Assembly: GCA_002339745.1 (NCBI GenBank)
Contig: DDKP01000074.1
Coordinates: forward strand, 1,137-7,840
Length of the DNA stretch: 6,704 bases
From: Firmicutes bacterium UBA2595
Lineage (GTDB): Bacteria; Bacillota; Thermincolia; Thermincolales; UBA2595
Direction: 5' to 3'
Part shown: positions 1 through 5,815 of the stretch, piece by piece
Position numbering within the stretch: the first letter of the stretch is position 1
Layout: every line of letters begins with the position of its first letter
Notes under the pieces: generated by a model
Databases searched by the model: none
The model's input: the letters and a program-made list of their open reading frames with translations, nothing else
Told to the model about the DNA's origin: nothing
Program-made: the position numbers and the translations under genes

Positions 1-1400
1 GCCTTAACCCTCGCGTCCCCGCTGCCGGTGGTCCTTAGAACATTGCCCTCAAAGTAACCGAGGTCAGGGCTTATTGTCCAGGTTATATCTCCTTGCTGGA
101 CGGTATACGGGTTAAAATGTTCGTCATAACCTTTGGCTGCAAAGGCCTTTTTCATTCCCACCAGCAGAATTTGGGGGCCGGTGACCTTTAAACCCGCAAA
201 GGCTCCTGCCGGGGCAGTGGAAAATATCCCAATTCCGGTAGGTACCGCTCTCTGGGTTGTGTAGACCGGAGCGTTAAGCAGGGAAACAGCCTGGTCTCCC
301 AACTGCCTGACAGCGATGGTTGAAGATCCCCCACCATCAAGGTTTAGCGCTGTCCATGCCCCTATGGAAATCATAAAGTCGGCCAGTTCTTCCTGGGTCA
401 TACCCCTGCTGGCGCTCCCGCCGTCAACCACGACAAAGTACAGTGTCTTGCCGTCTTGAGAGGCTCCCACAGCAGTTCTGGCATGATTTCCAGAAATATT
501 ATGGCTGAAATACGGCCGCCGTTTGCCATCCTGGACCAAAAGCGCCTGACCGCCTACAGCAGCCTGGAGATTATCTTTTTCCGGAGAAACCTGGTAACTT
601 ACCTGAACAGGGTCACCGATTTTAAAGTTGGCTGTCAGGAATTGCCCCGCCGTTCCGTGCCCGACCAGGACATACCCATTCTGGGGGATGGCAGTGCCAA
701 GCTGGTCAACGCGAAATTCTTTTACCAGGCCGTTTTCCACCACCATTTCCACCACCCCTGTCAATCCCGGCAAGCTTCCCCGGCTTTGGGCGCCCCACCT
801 TGGAGTGAACATATTCAAACGATTGACATCGGAATTAACATTACCGGTAGATAAATAAGTTGGTTTGTTTAAACCAAAAAGTTGAAACTGGACCCCGGTC
901 GGGGCGGTAACGGTACCATCAAAGCCAAATAAGGTGAAAAGCGGCCTGCCATCTTTAGTAAGCCCGAACCCATACATGCTGTTGGTCTGCGCCGGTGAGG
1001 TAACCAGTTCACCCGATTGGACAGTAATGCCAATAGGCGCTTTTTCTTTCATCTGGAAAAAATCCCCGTTTACTGCGGCTACAGCCCCCGCCTCCTTTGC
1101 CAGGGCGGTGACACTCTGGTTTTTAGTAACTACTCCATTGGTCCCGACGAGGGTATCAATCTTCACATACTGGTTTGTTAGGTCTACTGTCATCACATAA
1201 ATGTTTAAAGGTCCTTCTGTTGTCTGAATTTTAAACGTTTCAACCGTAACTCCCTCCGCTACGGGTTCCCTGGTACTGGTCCTTGATTTCTCAACATATC
1301 CCAGAGCCGCTCCGGCAGGCCATAATAAAGAAAAAACCATTGTAAGTATGGTTGTCCAAGCAACTAATTTGCGTAAGAAAAATCTTTTTCGCAACTGCAT
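1..1400 (-). CDS. Secreted phosphodiester glycosidase (NAGPA-domain) protein, 3' end cut by window edge
   Basis: My translation from an ATG at 1400 stays open for 466 codons to the left edge, so the C terminus is missing. Residues 1-35 are a signal peptide: basic MQLRKRFFLRK, a hydrophobic core, and a likely cut near AALG. The body matches the NAGPA / phosphodiester glycosidase family (the domain of human uncovering enzyme and of bacterial exopolysaccharide-related proteins). It has AVNGDFF at 109-115, HARTAVG at 306-312 followed by a TLYFVVVDG strand, and the hallmark LDGGGSST at 354-361. From about residue 401 a separate Ig-like segment begins, with a WTISPDLGYF core. Family members act outside the cell on sugar-phosphodiester linkages, plausibly cell-wall or capsule polymers; the substrate here is unknown. 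An in-frame TGA lies 15 bases upstream of the ATG, and GGGGGAG at 1404-1410 is the ribosome site. A promoter lies upstream. I am confident of the family, not of the role. Confidence 0.9.
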   Translation of the reverse strand, partial: MQLRKRFFLRKLVAWTTILTMVFSLLWPAGAALGYVEKSRTSTREPVAEGVTVETFKIQTTEGPLNIYVMTVDLTNQYVKIDTLVGTNGVVTKNQSVTALAKEAGAVAAVNGDFFQMKEKAPIGITVQSGELVTSPAQTNSMYGFGLTKDGRPLFTLFGFDGTVTAPTGVQFQLFGLNKPTYLSTGNVNSDVNRLNMFTPRWGAQSRGSLPGLTGVVEMVVENGLVKEFRVDQLGTAIPQNGYVLVGHGTAGQFLTANFKIGDPVQVSYQVSPEKDNLQAAVGGQALLVQDGKRRPYFSHNISGNHARTAVGASQDGKTLYFVVVDGGSASRGMTQEELADFMISIGAWTALNLDGGGSSTIAVRQLGDQAVSLLNAPVYTTQRAVPTGIGIFSTAPAGAFAGLKVTGPQILLVGMKKAFAAKGYDEHFNPYTVQQGDITWTISPDLGYFEGNVLRTTGSGDARVK

Positions 1401-1434
1401 CCGCTCCCCCGTTCAGTATTAGGTCACACCTCTT

Positions 1435-1463
1435 ATTATAACGCAACATTCTCCATTCTTGAA
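1435..1463 (-). promoter_or_regulatory. Predicted sigma-A-type promoter of the NAGPA gene
   Basis: On the minus strand a perfect -10 box TATAAT (1435-1440) lies 17 bases from a weak -35 box TTCAAG (1458-1463). The -10 box is 34 bases upstream of the ATG at 1400. The weak -35 suggests help from an activator, possibly through the palindrome just upstream at 1489-1505. This is a sequence match only. Confidence 0.5.
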
Positions 1464-1488
1464 GGTTTTTGGCAAGAATCGCGCAGGA

Positions 1489-1505
1489 AATGTTTTGAAA
1501 ACATT
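1489..1505. promoter_or_regulatory. Perfect 17-base palindrome, possible operator upstream of the NAGPA promoter
   Basis: AATGTTTT-G-AAAACATT is a perfect inverted repeat with 8-base arms and a one-base centre. It ends 25 bases upstream of the predicted -35 box, a position typical for an activator site. It has no U-tract and is A+T-rich, so it is not a convincing terminator of the PHP gene, whose stop codon is at 1568. I do not recognise the regulator. Together with the promoter it accounts for most of the structure in the 167-base gap 1401-1567. Confidence 0.3.
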
Positions 1506-1567
1506 GAAGATGCTTCCTTTGCTTCCAGGGCCCTGAGCCGTGATGATGAAATGGTGACCAGGGGATG

Positions 1568-2410
1568 TTACCTATTTTTTAATCTCTCCAAAATCTCGTA
1601 GGAAACAGCCAAACTGCCCTGACCCCTGCCGATTTCAATGTTTTCCTTGTTGTTCCCGTGAAAATCCGTTCCCCCGGTAACCATGAGACAATTACGCTCG
1701 GCTAGGTCAAGATAAACCTCTGTCTCCTCAGGCGTATGGAAGGTGTAAAACGCCTCAATGCCCCGCAGCCCATATCCCGCCAGTTCCTCAACCAGCGCCT
1801 GCAGTCCTTTTCTCCCGTTTACTTCGAGGTACTTGGGGTGAGCCAGGACTGGTATTCCGCCGGCGGCTGCAACCAGTTCTATGCCCTCCCGGGGGGTTAG
1901 CTTGTCTTTTTTTACATAGGCGGGTTTTCCGGCGCCAAGATAAAGTTCGAAAGCCTCGTCAAAATCCCGGACATAACCCTTCTGCTTCATCACAGCGGCA
2001 ATATGGGGACGTCCGATGACATTACCGCCAGCCGCTTCGGCTACTTCCTCGACAGAGATGTCGAAACCCAAGTCCCTTAACTTTTCAACCATTTTGGGGT
2101 TACGTTCCTTCCGGTACTGCCGGAGCATTGCTAAACCCTGCTGAAGCTGAGAATTGAACGGGTCGATAAAATAACCCAGGATATGCATCTCTCCGGGAAA
2201 GTCAACACTGATCTCGACGCCGGGGACTACTTCGATTCCGGCGCGGCTGCCAGCTTCCATGGCTTCCTGAACACCGTCGACCGTATCATGGTCAGTAATA
2301 GCAACCGCTTTAAGTCCCTGCCGGGCGGCATGGAACACGACCTCCTCCGGGGTCATGGTCCCGTCCGAGGCCGTAGTATGAACATGTAAATCGATCAATC
2401 CTGTACCCAT
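1568..2410 (-). CDS. PHP-domain metal-dependent phosphoesterase (YciV/TrpH, RNase AM-like)
   Basis: This 280-residue protein has the full length and metal ligands of the PHP family. They are HVH plus D16 in the N-terminal DLHVHTTASDG (7-17), ITDHDT (38-43), E66 in GVEIS, H76, GRPH with H136, LAHP with H191, and GTDFHG with D249 and H251. The insert between the early and late motifs is that of the YciV/TrpH group. Characterised members are trinuclear-metal cytosolic enzymes that remove the 3' phosphate from 3',5'-nucleoside bisphosphates or trim short RNAs from the 5' end (E. coli RNase AM). That activity is the best guess here, from family knowledge. The ATG is preceded by AAGGGTG (2418-2424) at a 7-base spacing. 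No clear promoter or terminator separates it from the Mn exporter gene 160 bases upstream, so co-transcription from the riboswitch promoter is possible. Confidence 0.92.
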   Translation of the reverse strand: MGTGLIDLHVHTTASDGTMTPEEVVFHAARQGLKAVAITDHDTVDGVQEAMEAGSRAGIEVVPGVEISVDFPGEMHILGYFIDPFNSQLQQGLAMLRQYRKERNPKMVEKLRDLGFDISVEEVAEAAGGNVIGRPHIAAVMKQKGYVRDFDEAFELYLGAGKPAYVKKDKLTPREGIELVAAAGGIPVLAHPKYLEVNGRKGLQALVEELAGYGLRGIEAFYTFHTPEETEVYLDLAERNCLMVTGGTDFHGNNKENIEIGRGQGSLAVSYEILERLKNR

Positions 2411-2427
2411 TCTTTTTCACCCTTGAA

Positions 2428-2475
2428 TTAATTATGCCCGTTTCTTTTGCTTAATAAATTCACCAAATCGCTCAT
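2428..2475 (-). CDS. Possible 15-codon leader ORF before the PHP gene (tentative)
   Basis: In the 159-base gap between the exporter and the PHP gene, an ATG at 2475 opens a 15-residue reading frame, MSDLVNLLSKRNGHN, ending in TAA. A strong GGGAGG lies 10 bases upstream of the ATG, slightly far but usable. The stop is 17 bases before the PHP start. The main reason to list it is that the best Shine-Dalgarno-like sequence in the gap sits before this ORF rather than before the PHP ATG. It could be a translated leader or chance. The rest of the gap holds only a weak inverted repeat and no clear promoter. Confidence 0.2.
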   Translation of the reverse strand: MSDLVNLLSKRNGHN

Positions 2476-2569
2476 TCCAACAATTCCTCCCTTACTCGAA
2501 ACTTTTTCCAGACACTACATGGTTATTTCGACAGCCGCTCCCCGCTTCCTCTGCAATTTATCGAAACAA

Positions 2570-3154
2570 TCATGCCCAAACCTTAATCAGAGTAAGTACT
2601 CCGAAAATAATAAATATTGAAGCGGAAGTCCACTTGATAAGTTTTTCCGGAAGTTTTTTGCCCAGGACAATCCCTGTGACAATCGCCAGGGCATCGGCCA
2701 CTACCATGCCGAGGGTCGATCCCAGCCAAACCTGAATAAAACTGCTGTATTTCGAAATTGTGGGGACGCTGTATTTTGCTGCCAGCGATATTGTGGCCAG
2801 CTGTGTCTTGTCGCCCAGTTCGGCCAGGAAAAAGGCAACGGTCACCGTCAGCAATGGGCCAAACCGGGAGTTTTTGTGCTGTTCCCCTTCCAGTTCATCG
2901 CCTTTCAGAGTCCAGATACCAAAACCGATAAAGGACAGCCCGGCCAGGACCAGTATGTACCTGAACGGAATGAGAACCCCGAGAAACTGACCCGCAACAA
3001 CTGAAAACAGGTGAACCAGCAGGGTGGCGGCAAATATGCCTCCTATTACATCCCGGAACCTGTACCTGGTGGCAAAAGCCAGGGCCACAAGTTGGGTCTT
3101 GTCTCCCATCTCAGCCACGGTAATAAAGAACAGTGAAGCAAGAAATGCGCTCAT
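2570..3154 (-). CDS. GDT1/TMEM165 (UPF0016) family predicted Mn2+ exporter
   Basis: This 194-residue polytopic membrane protein has the family's defining duplicated motif E-x-G-D-K-T: EMGDKT at 15-20 and ELGDKT at 112-117. Each copy sits in the first helix of a three-helix repeat, giving about six membrane segments in two homologous halves joined by a charged loop (about 84-98). Characterised relatives (yeast Gdt1, human TMEM165, bacterial MneA) move Mn2+ and/or Ca2+, with the acidic motif residues lining the cation path. The yybP-ykoY manganese riboswitch directly upstream strongly supports Mn2+ efflux here. I chose the ATG at 3154 because AGGGGGGGG (3159-3167) lies 4 bases before it. A longer frame beginning with TTG at 3175 would start inside the terminator tail and place the ribosome site inside the protein. 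The exporter may be followed by the PHP gene in one transcript. Confidence 0.93.
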   Translation of the reverse strand: MSAFLASLFFITVAEMGDKTQLVALAFATRYRFRDVIGGIFAATLLVHLFSVVAGQFLGVLIPFRYILVLAGLSFIGFGIWTLKGDELEGEQHKNSRFGPLLTVTVAFFLAELGDKTQLATISLAAKYSVPTISKYSSFIQVWLGSTLGMVVADALAIVTGIVLGKKLPEKLIKWTSASIFIIFGVLTLIKVWA

Positions 3155-3158
3155 CAAT

Positions 3159-3167
3159 CCCCCCCCT
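3159..3167 (-). promoter_or_regulatory. Start-deciding ribosome binding site with an eight-G run
   Basis: On the minus strand AGGGGGGGG is followed by ATTG and then the ATG at 3154. It fixes the exporter start at 3154 rather than the TTG at 3175. It lies downstream of the terminator hairpin and is not sequestered by it, which favours control by transcription termination over control of translation. Confidence 0.7.
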
Positions 3168-3229
3168 AAAATCAAAGACCTTTAACACGCAACCAATAAA
3201 AACCTTTATTGGTGTCGTGTTAAAGGTCT
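3168..3229 (-). terminator. Riboswitch-controlled intrinsic terminator
   Basis: AGACCTTTAACACG (minus strand, 3229-3216) is perfectly complementary to the segment at 3189-3176, giving a 14-bp lower stem. After a 2x2 internal loop, a further 9 bp follow (ACCAATAAA with TTTATTGGT; 3213-3205 and 3200-3192), closed by a four-base loop. A U-rich but interrupted tail (UUGAUUUU) follows down to 3168. The 5' arm contains CCTTTAA (3226-3220), the same bases that form the 3' strand of aptamer stem P1, so the two structures exclude each other. This predicts an ON switch: ligand-bound aptamer blocks the terminator. Confidence 0.85.
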
Positions 3230-3318
3230 CGCTAATTGGAACAGTCCAACGGCAGAACCAGGTATCTCTACCAGTATGTTGACTCTGCCAGGCAAAATGC
3301 CAGCTACTCCCCTTTAAT
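3220..3318 (-). ncRNA. yybP-ykoY manganese riboswitch aptamer
   Basis: The minus-strand RNA carries the class hallmarks in order. These are TTAAAGGGGAGTAGC at the 5' side (3317-3303), GTCAACATACTG (3283-3272), GAGATACC (3268-3261), GCCGTTGG (3253-3246), and AGCGAGACCTTTAA at the 3' side. Stem P1 pairs TTAAAGG with CCTTTAA (7 bp). Inner helices include GGCAGA with TCTGCC (3289-3284 and 3256-3251), a GGCA/TGCC hairpin, and a TTGGA/TCCAA hairpin. In this riboswitch class two conserved loops dock and bind Mn2+, and the downstream genes are often Mn2+ exporters (MntP, TerC, P-type ATPases, UPF0016). The gene downstream here is a UPF0016 protein, an exact fit. Its terminator follows immediately. 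I matched the consensus from memory; a covariance search was not run. Confidence 0.93.
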
Positions 3319-3345
3319 CACCGGTTAATTTTATTGTCCTTATTT

Positions 3346-3374
3346 ATTGTAAACCATTTTTCAGGATAAGACAA
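3346..3374 (-). promoter_or_regulatory. Predicted sigma-A-type promoter of the riboswitch-exporter transcript
   Basis: Minus-strand TTGTCT (3369-3374) and TACAAT (3346-3351) are separated by 17 bases and match the vegetative consensus at 4/6 and 5/6 positions. Transcription would start near 3339, about 20 bases before the aptamer. The -35 box begins 18 bases past the stop codon of the second permease gene, so the exporter has its own promoter directly behind the ABC operon. Confidence 0.65.
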
Positions 3375-3386
3375 CCAATTTTTCAG
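3352..3386 (-). repeat. Direct repeat flanking the -35 box of the exporter promoter
   Basis: Minus-strand CTGAAAAATTGGTT (3386-3373) and CTGAAAAATGGTT (3364-3352) are two near-identical copies differing by one T. They are offset by about 21-22 bases, two helical turns. One copy overlaps the upstream part of the -35 box and the other fills the -35/-10 spacer. The arrangement would suit a protein binding two sites on one DNA face, but no regulator is recognised and A-rich chance similarity is possible. Confidence 0.4.
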
Positions 3387-3391
3387 AAACT

Positions 3392-4255
3392 TTATTGTGT
3401 AATACGCCGCAACAGGCCGGAAACCATGTCTGAGCCAACCACCAAAAGAAAATAGCATATCAAAAGGAGGGTAATTTCCGTATACTGAAACCAGCTCATA
3501 CTGAGCCTGAACTGTTGTCCTAAGCCGCCGGCGCCGACGAAACCGACAACTATTGTCGTCCTGATAATAACCTCCCAGCGGTAAAGCAAAAAAGTAATAA
3601 ACTTGGGAGTTACTGCCGGCAGTATCCCATAGGTCAGTATCTGTACCGTGCCGGCGCCGCTTGAGCGGAGCGCCCTTATGGGCTGCCAATCGAGGTCTTC
3701 TACAACTTCGGCGCAGAGTTTCCCCAGTATCCCGAAATTATGGAGCGCCAGAGCAACAGCCCCGGGAAGGATACCCGGTTTAAAAACAAAAATAATTATC
3801 ATGGCCCATACCAGTTCAGGAACAGCGCGGGAAAAGATATAGAGAAGGCGAATGAGGCCAAAAACCAGCCAGCCGTACCAGGTTGACCTCAGGGTTATTG
3901 AACCGTCGGCAGCGGACCGGGATGCCGGGATGACAGTTAGCAGCATCCCTATCCCGGTAAAACCGATGGCCATGACACTCATTTTCAGGGTTTCATAAGT
4001 AAGTTTCAACGCATTGCTCCAGCTTTCAGCAGAAAAAAAGGCAGGTTTTCCGCCGTCCAGTCCGAACATTGAAGCCAAAAATTTCTTTGTATGATAGAGG
4101 TTCCCGGCAGAAAAATATTCTGACAGGCTTGCGCCCTCCGATGTTAAGATAAAGCCCCAGGAAGCGGTTATAAGGACTAAAGCCAAAATTATAGATGTTT
4201 TTGTAATACTCATTCCGCTAATGGCAACGATTTTACCGGTTGTGTCACCCTTCAT
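3392..4255 (-). CDS. phnE: PhnE-type ABC transporter permease, second subunit
   Basis: This 287-residue inner-membrane protein has the binding-protein-dependent transport permease fold. A first membrane helix lies near 21-38, followed by an extracytoplasmic stretch (about 40-85) and further helices at about 92-110, 127-158 and 262-278. The ATPase-coupling EAA-type loop is at about 191-213 (QPIRALRSSGAGTVQ), and FVGAGGLGQQ at 239-248 is typical of PhnE. It should pair with the other permease to form a heterodimeric channel driven by the upstream ATPase. I start it at the ATG at 4255, whose last two bases overlap the TGA of the preceding permease (ATGA), with AGGGGG about 9 bases upstream. An in-frame ATG at 4336 would add 27 residues lying wholly inside the neighbouring gene. 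It is the last gene of the operon, and no terminator is visible before the exporter promoter. Confidence 0.92.
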   Translation of the reverse strand: MKGDTTGKIVAISGMSITKTSIILALVLITASWGFILTSEGASLSEYFSAGNLYHTKKFLASMFGLDGGKPAFFSAESWSNALKLTYETLKMSVMAIGFTGIGMLLTVIPASRSAADGSITLRSTWYGWLVFGLIRLLYIFSRAVPELVWAMIIIFVFKPGILPGAVALALHNFGILGKLCAEVVEDLDWQPIRALRSSGAGTVQILTYGILPAVTPKFITFLLYRWEVIIRTTIVVGFVGAGGLGQQFRLSMSWFQYTEITLLLICYFLLVVGSDMVSGLLRRITQ

Positions 4256-5046
4256 GACACCAGCCCCCTGCGAAGCCGCATGCTCCATAAATCGACCAGC
4301 ACAACCAGCCCTATAAGAAAGAAAATAAAGGTCCATACCTCGTTATACTTGAGGTCTGCCAGTGATATCTGGATCTGATAACCAAGACCTCCAAGCCCGA
4401 CAAAACTCATTATGGCTGCTGAACGTATGGCACACTCAAACCGGTACATGACATAACTCACCATGTCAGCCATAGCCATCGGCAGATACCCGTAAAAAAG
4501 CACCTGAACCCTTCCGGCGCCCGCGGCTCTTAAGGCTCTGACAGGTTCCGGGGGAACGTCATTAATAATGTCTGCCAATATCCGGCCGAGAGTACCCCCG
4601 TAAGGGATGGCCAGGGCAAAAATGGCGGCAAAGGGTGACAGACCTGCCGCGGCAACAAATAACCACGCCCAGACCAGCTCATGAACAGCTCTCATAAATC
4701 CCAGTAAAGCCCTAAACAAACCGGCCGAAAACCGGCGACTCCACCGGCCCTCTACTAAAATGCCTGAAGCCAGGGTCCCCAGCAAAAATGCAATAATCAC
4801 AGCCAGTGTCATGCCCGCAACGGCATATGCCAGGGTGCGCCATGAAGATACCAGGGCCAGTTTCAGCAACCGGGGTGAAAGGTCAGGATTGAACATCGCT
4901 TTGACAATCTGCAAGATTGTAACGATGCCCCCGTCATGAAAAAGATTACCGCCCCATTCAACGGAAAAGAGGCTCCAGATGAAGGCGGTTACCAGGAGAA
5001 CGGATAAGATGGCACGGTTGTGTGTTTCATAAAAGGGCCTGTGCAT
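4252..5046 (-). CDS. phnE: PhnE-type ABC transporter permease, first subunit
   Basis: From the ATG at 5046 this encodes 264 residues. It has a short cytoplasmic start, a first helix at about 12-29, and several membrane helices (about 71-94, 118-153 and 237-256). The EAA-type coupling loop EPVRALRAAGAGRVQ lies at about 167-181, and FVGLGGLGYQ near 215-224 is typical of PhnE. It resembles, but clearly differs from, the second permease; separate PhnE1/PhnE2 subunits are known in this transporter family. An ATG two codons upstream (5052) abuts GAAGGAGG with no spacing, whereas 5046 has the ideal 6-base spacing. The start lies inside the end of the ATPase gene (20-base overlap) and the stop overlaps the next start, so translation of the three genes is probably coupled. 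The substrate is set by the binding protein and remains uncertain. Confidence 0.92.
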   Translation of the reverse strand: MHRPFYETHNRAILSVLLVTAFIWSLFSVEWGGNLFHDGGIVTILQIVKAMFNPDLSPRLLKLALVSSWRTLAYAVAGMTLAVIIAFLLGTLASGILVEGRWSRRFSAGLFRALLGFMRAVHELVWAWLFVAAAGLSPFAAIFALAIPYGGTLGRILADIINDVPPEPVRALRAAGAGRVQVLFYGYLPMAMADMVSYVMYRFECAIRSAAIMSFVGLGGLGYQIQISLADLKYNEVWTFIFFLIGLVVLVDLWSMRLRRGLVS

Positions 5047-5815
5047 CGGCATCCTCCTTCAGGTCATACAGCCGCGCCAGGTCATCGTCACTCACATCAG
5101 ACACCGGACGGTCAAAAAATACCCTCCCCTGCCGGAGAGCGACGATGCGGGAGAAGTAGCGCCTGGCGTATTTCACGGCGTGAAGGCTGGCGATGAGAGT
5201 TTGGTTCTCCTCCCGGACAAGGTCTGTCAGCATGGCAAGGAGGTCCTCAGCCCGTGCCGGATCAAGGGATGACACTGGTTCATCGGCTAAAACGGCCTGG
5301 GGACGCTGGACCAAAAGCCTGGCCAAAGCCACCCTCTGCTGTTCCCCTCCCGACAGCCGGGATGTCCTCTGGTGGCTTTTGTCAATGAGCCCCACGCGGT
5401 TCAAGGCCTTAAAGGCCAGTTCTTTGTCCTGGGGGATCATCAAAGACAACAGAGAACGGCAAATCCCCCACTCTCCCAGGCGCCCCGCCAGCACATTGTG
5501 AATCACTGGCAGTTGGTCAACCAGGTCCAGTTGTTGGTGAATGATTCCCACTTTACGGGACAGTTCACGGCCGGGTTTGAGGTTCTGAGACGGGACTCCG
5601 TCGATAATCACCTCTCCCCTGTCAGGCTTGATTATAGTTGCCATTATATTCAGCAGCGTCGTTTTACCGGACCCGCTCGGCCCCACCAAAGCTACTGTTT
5701 CGCCTCTTTTTATCGTAAGGGAAAGAGGGGATAAGGCAACATTCCCCCCGAAAGACTTGCTGACATTCCTTAACTGAACGGCGGGTTTGACAATTTCCGT
5801 TACCTTCCCTCTCAC
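5027..5815 (-). CDS. phnC: PhnC-type ABC transporter ATP-binding protein
   Basis: This 262-residue cytoplasmic ATPase has every expected nucleotide-binding motif: Walker A GPSGSGKTT (45-53), a Q-loop at HQQ (93-95), ABC signature LSGGEQQRVALARLL (154-168), Walker B AVLADEP (174-180) with catalytic E179, a D-loop SSLDP, and H212 in SLHAV. Its length and the ISV-like opening VQLRNVSKSF fit the PhnC group. It should power the two downstream permeases. The start is a GTG at 5815 whose last bases overlap the TGA of the binding-protein gene (GTGA), with GGGGAT about 6 bases upstream. No alternative start codon lies between it and the first conserved residues. The 4-base overlap upstream and 20-base overlap downstream mark a tightly coupled operon. 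The subfamily assignment follows from the neighbours as much as from the sequence. Confidence 0.93.
   Translation of the reverse strand: MRGKVTEIVKPAVQLRNVSKSFGGNVALSPLSLTIKRGETVALVGPSGSGKTTLLNIMATIIKPDRGEVIIDGVPSQNLKPGRELSRKVGIIHQQLDLVDQLPVIHNVLAGRLGEWGICRSLLSLMIPQDKELAFKALNRVGLIDKSHQRTSRLSGGEQQRVALARLLVQRPQAVLADEPVSSLDPARAEDLLAMLTDLVREENQTLIASLHAVKYARRYFSRIVALRQGRVFFDRPVSDVSDDDLARLYDLKEDADAQALL
5053..5060 (-). promoter_or_regulatory. Shine-Dalgarno site that decides the first permease start
   Basis: Minus-strand GAAGGAGG touches the ATG at 5052 directly and lies 6 bases before the in-frame ATG at 5046. The spacing favours 5046 as the true start. The site sits inside the 3' end of the ATPase gene. 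Confidence 0.7.

Noticed and set aside
456..1200. Three plus-strand frames (456-854, 628-858, 934-1200) that could be read as small genes
   Set aside because: They lie opposite a continuous 466-codon minus-strand frame with clear NAGPA motifs, and their translations show no recognisable family features.
1526..1535. Palindrome CAGGGCCCTG after the PHP gene, considered as a terminator
   Set aside because: A 10-base perfect palindrome has no loop, and no U-tract follows, so it cannot act as an intrinsic terminator as it stands.
1440..1595. Plus-strand open stretch reading ...FENIEDASFASRALSRDDEMVTRG... in the gap before the NAGPA gene
   Set aside because: It has protein-like composition but no start codon with a ribosome site, runs into the PHP gene antisense, and matches nothing I recognise. 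It could be a gene relic, but the evidence is too thin.
2526..2566. Inverted repeat TTTCGACAG / CTG-(7-base bulge)-TCGAAA just downstream of the exporter gene, considered as a terminator
   Set aside because: The stem is short and bulged, and no U-tract follows on the minus strand.
3318..3689. Minus-strand 123-codon frame overlapping the second permease and the promoter region
   Set aside because: It is out of frame with the permease, arginine-rich and low in complexity (RFRRRRRLR), and runs through the exporter promoter. It is a shadow.
4256..4336. Upstream start at 4336 for the second permease
   Set aside because: The 27 extra residues lie wholly within the preceding permease gene, while the ATGA overlap at 4255 with AGGGGG upstream is the typical coupled start.
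5193..5734. Plus-strand frames (5193-5501 and 5372-5734) opposite the ATPase gene
   Set aside because: The minus strand here encodes all ABC motifs in order; the opposing frames have no family signal.
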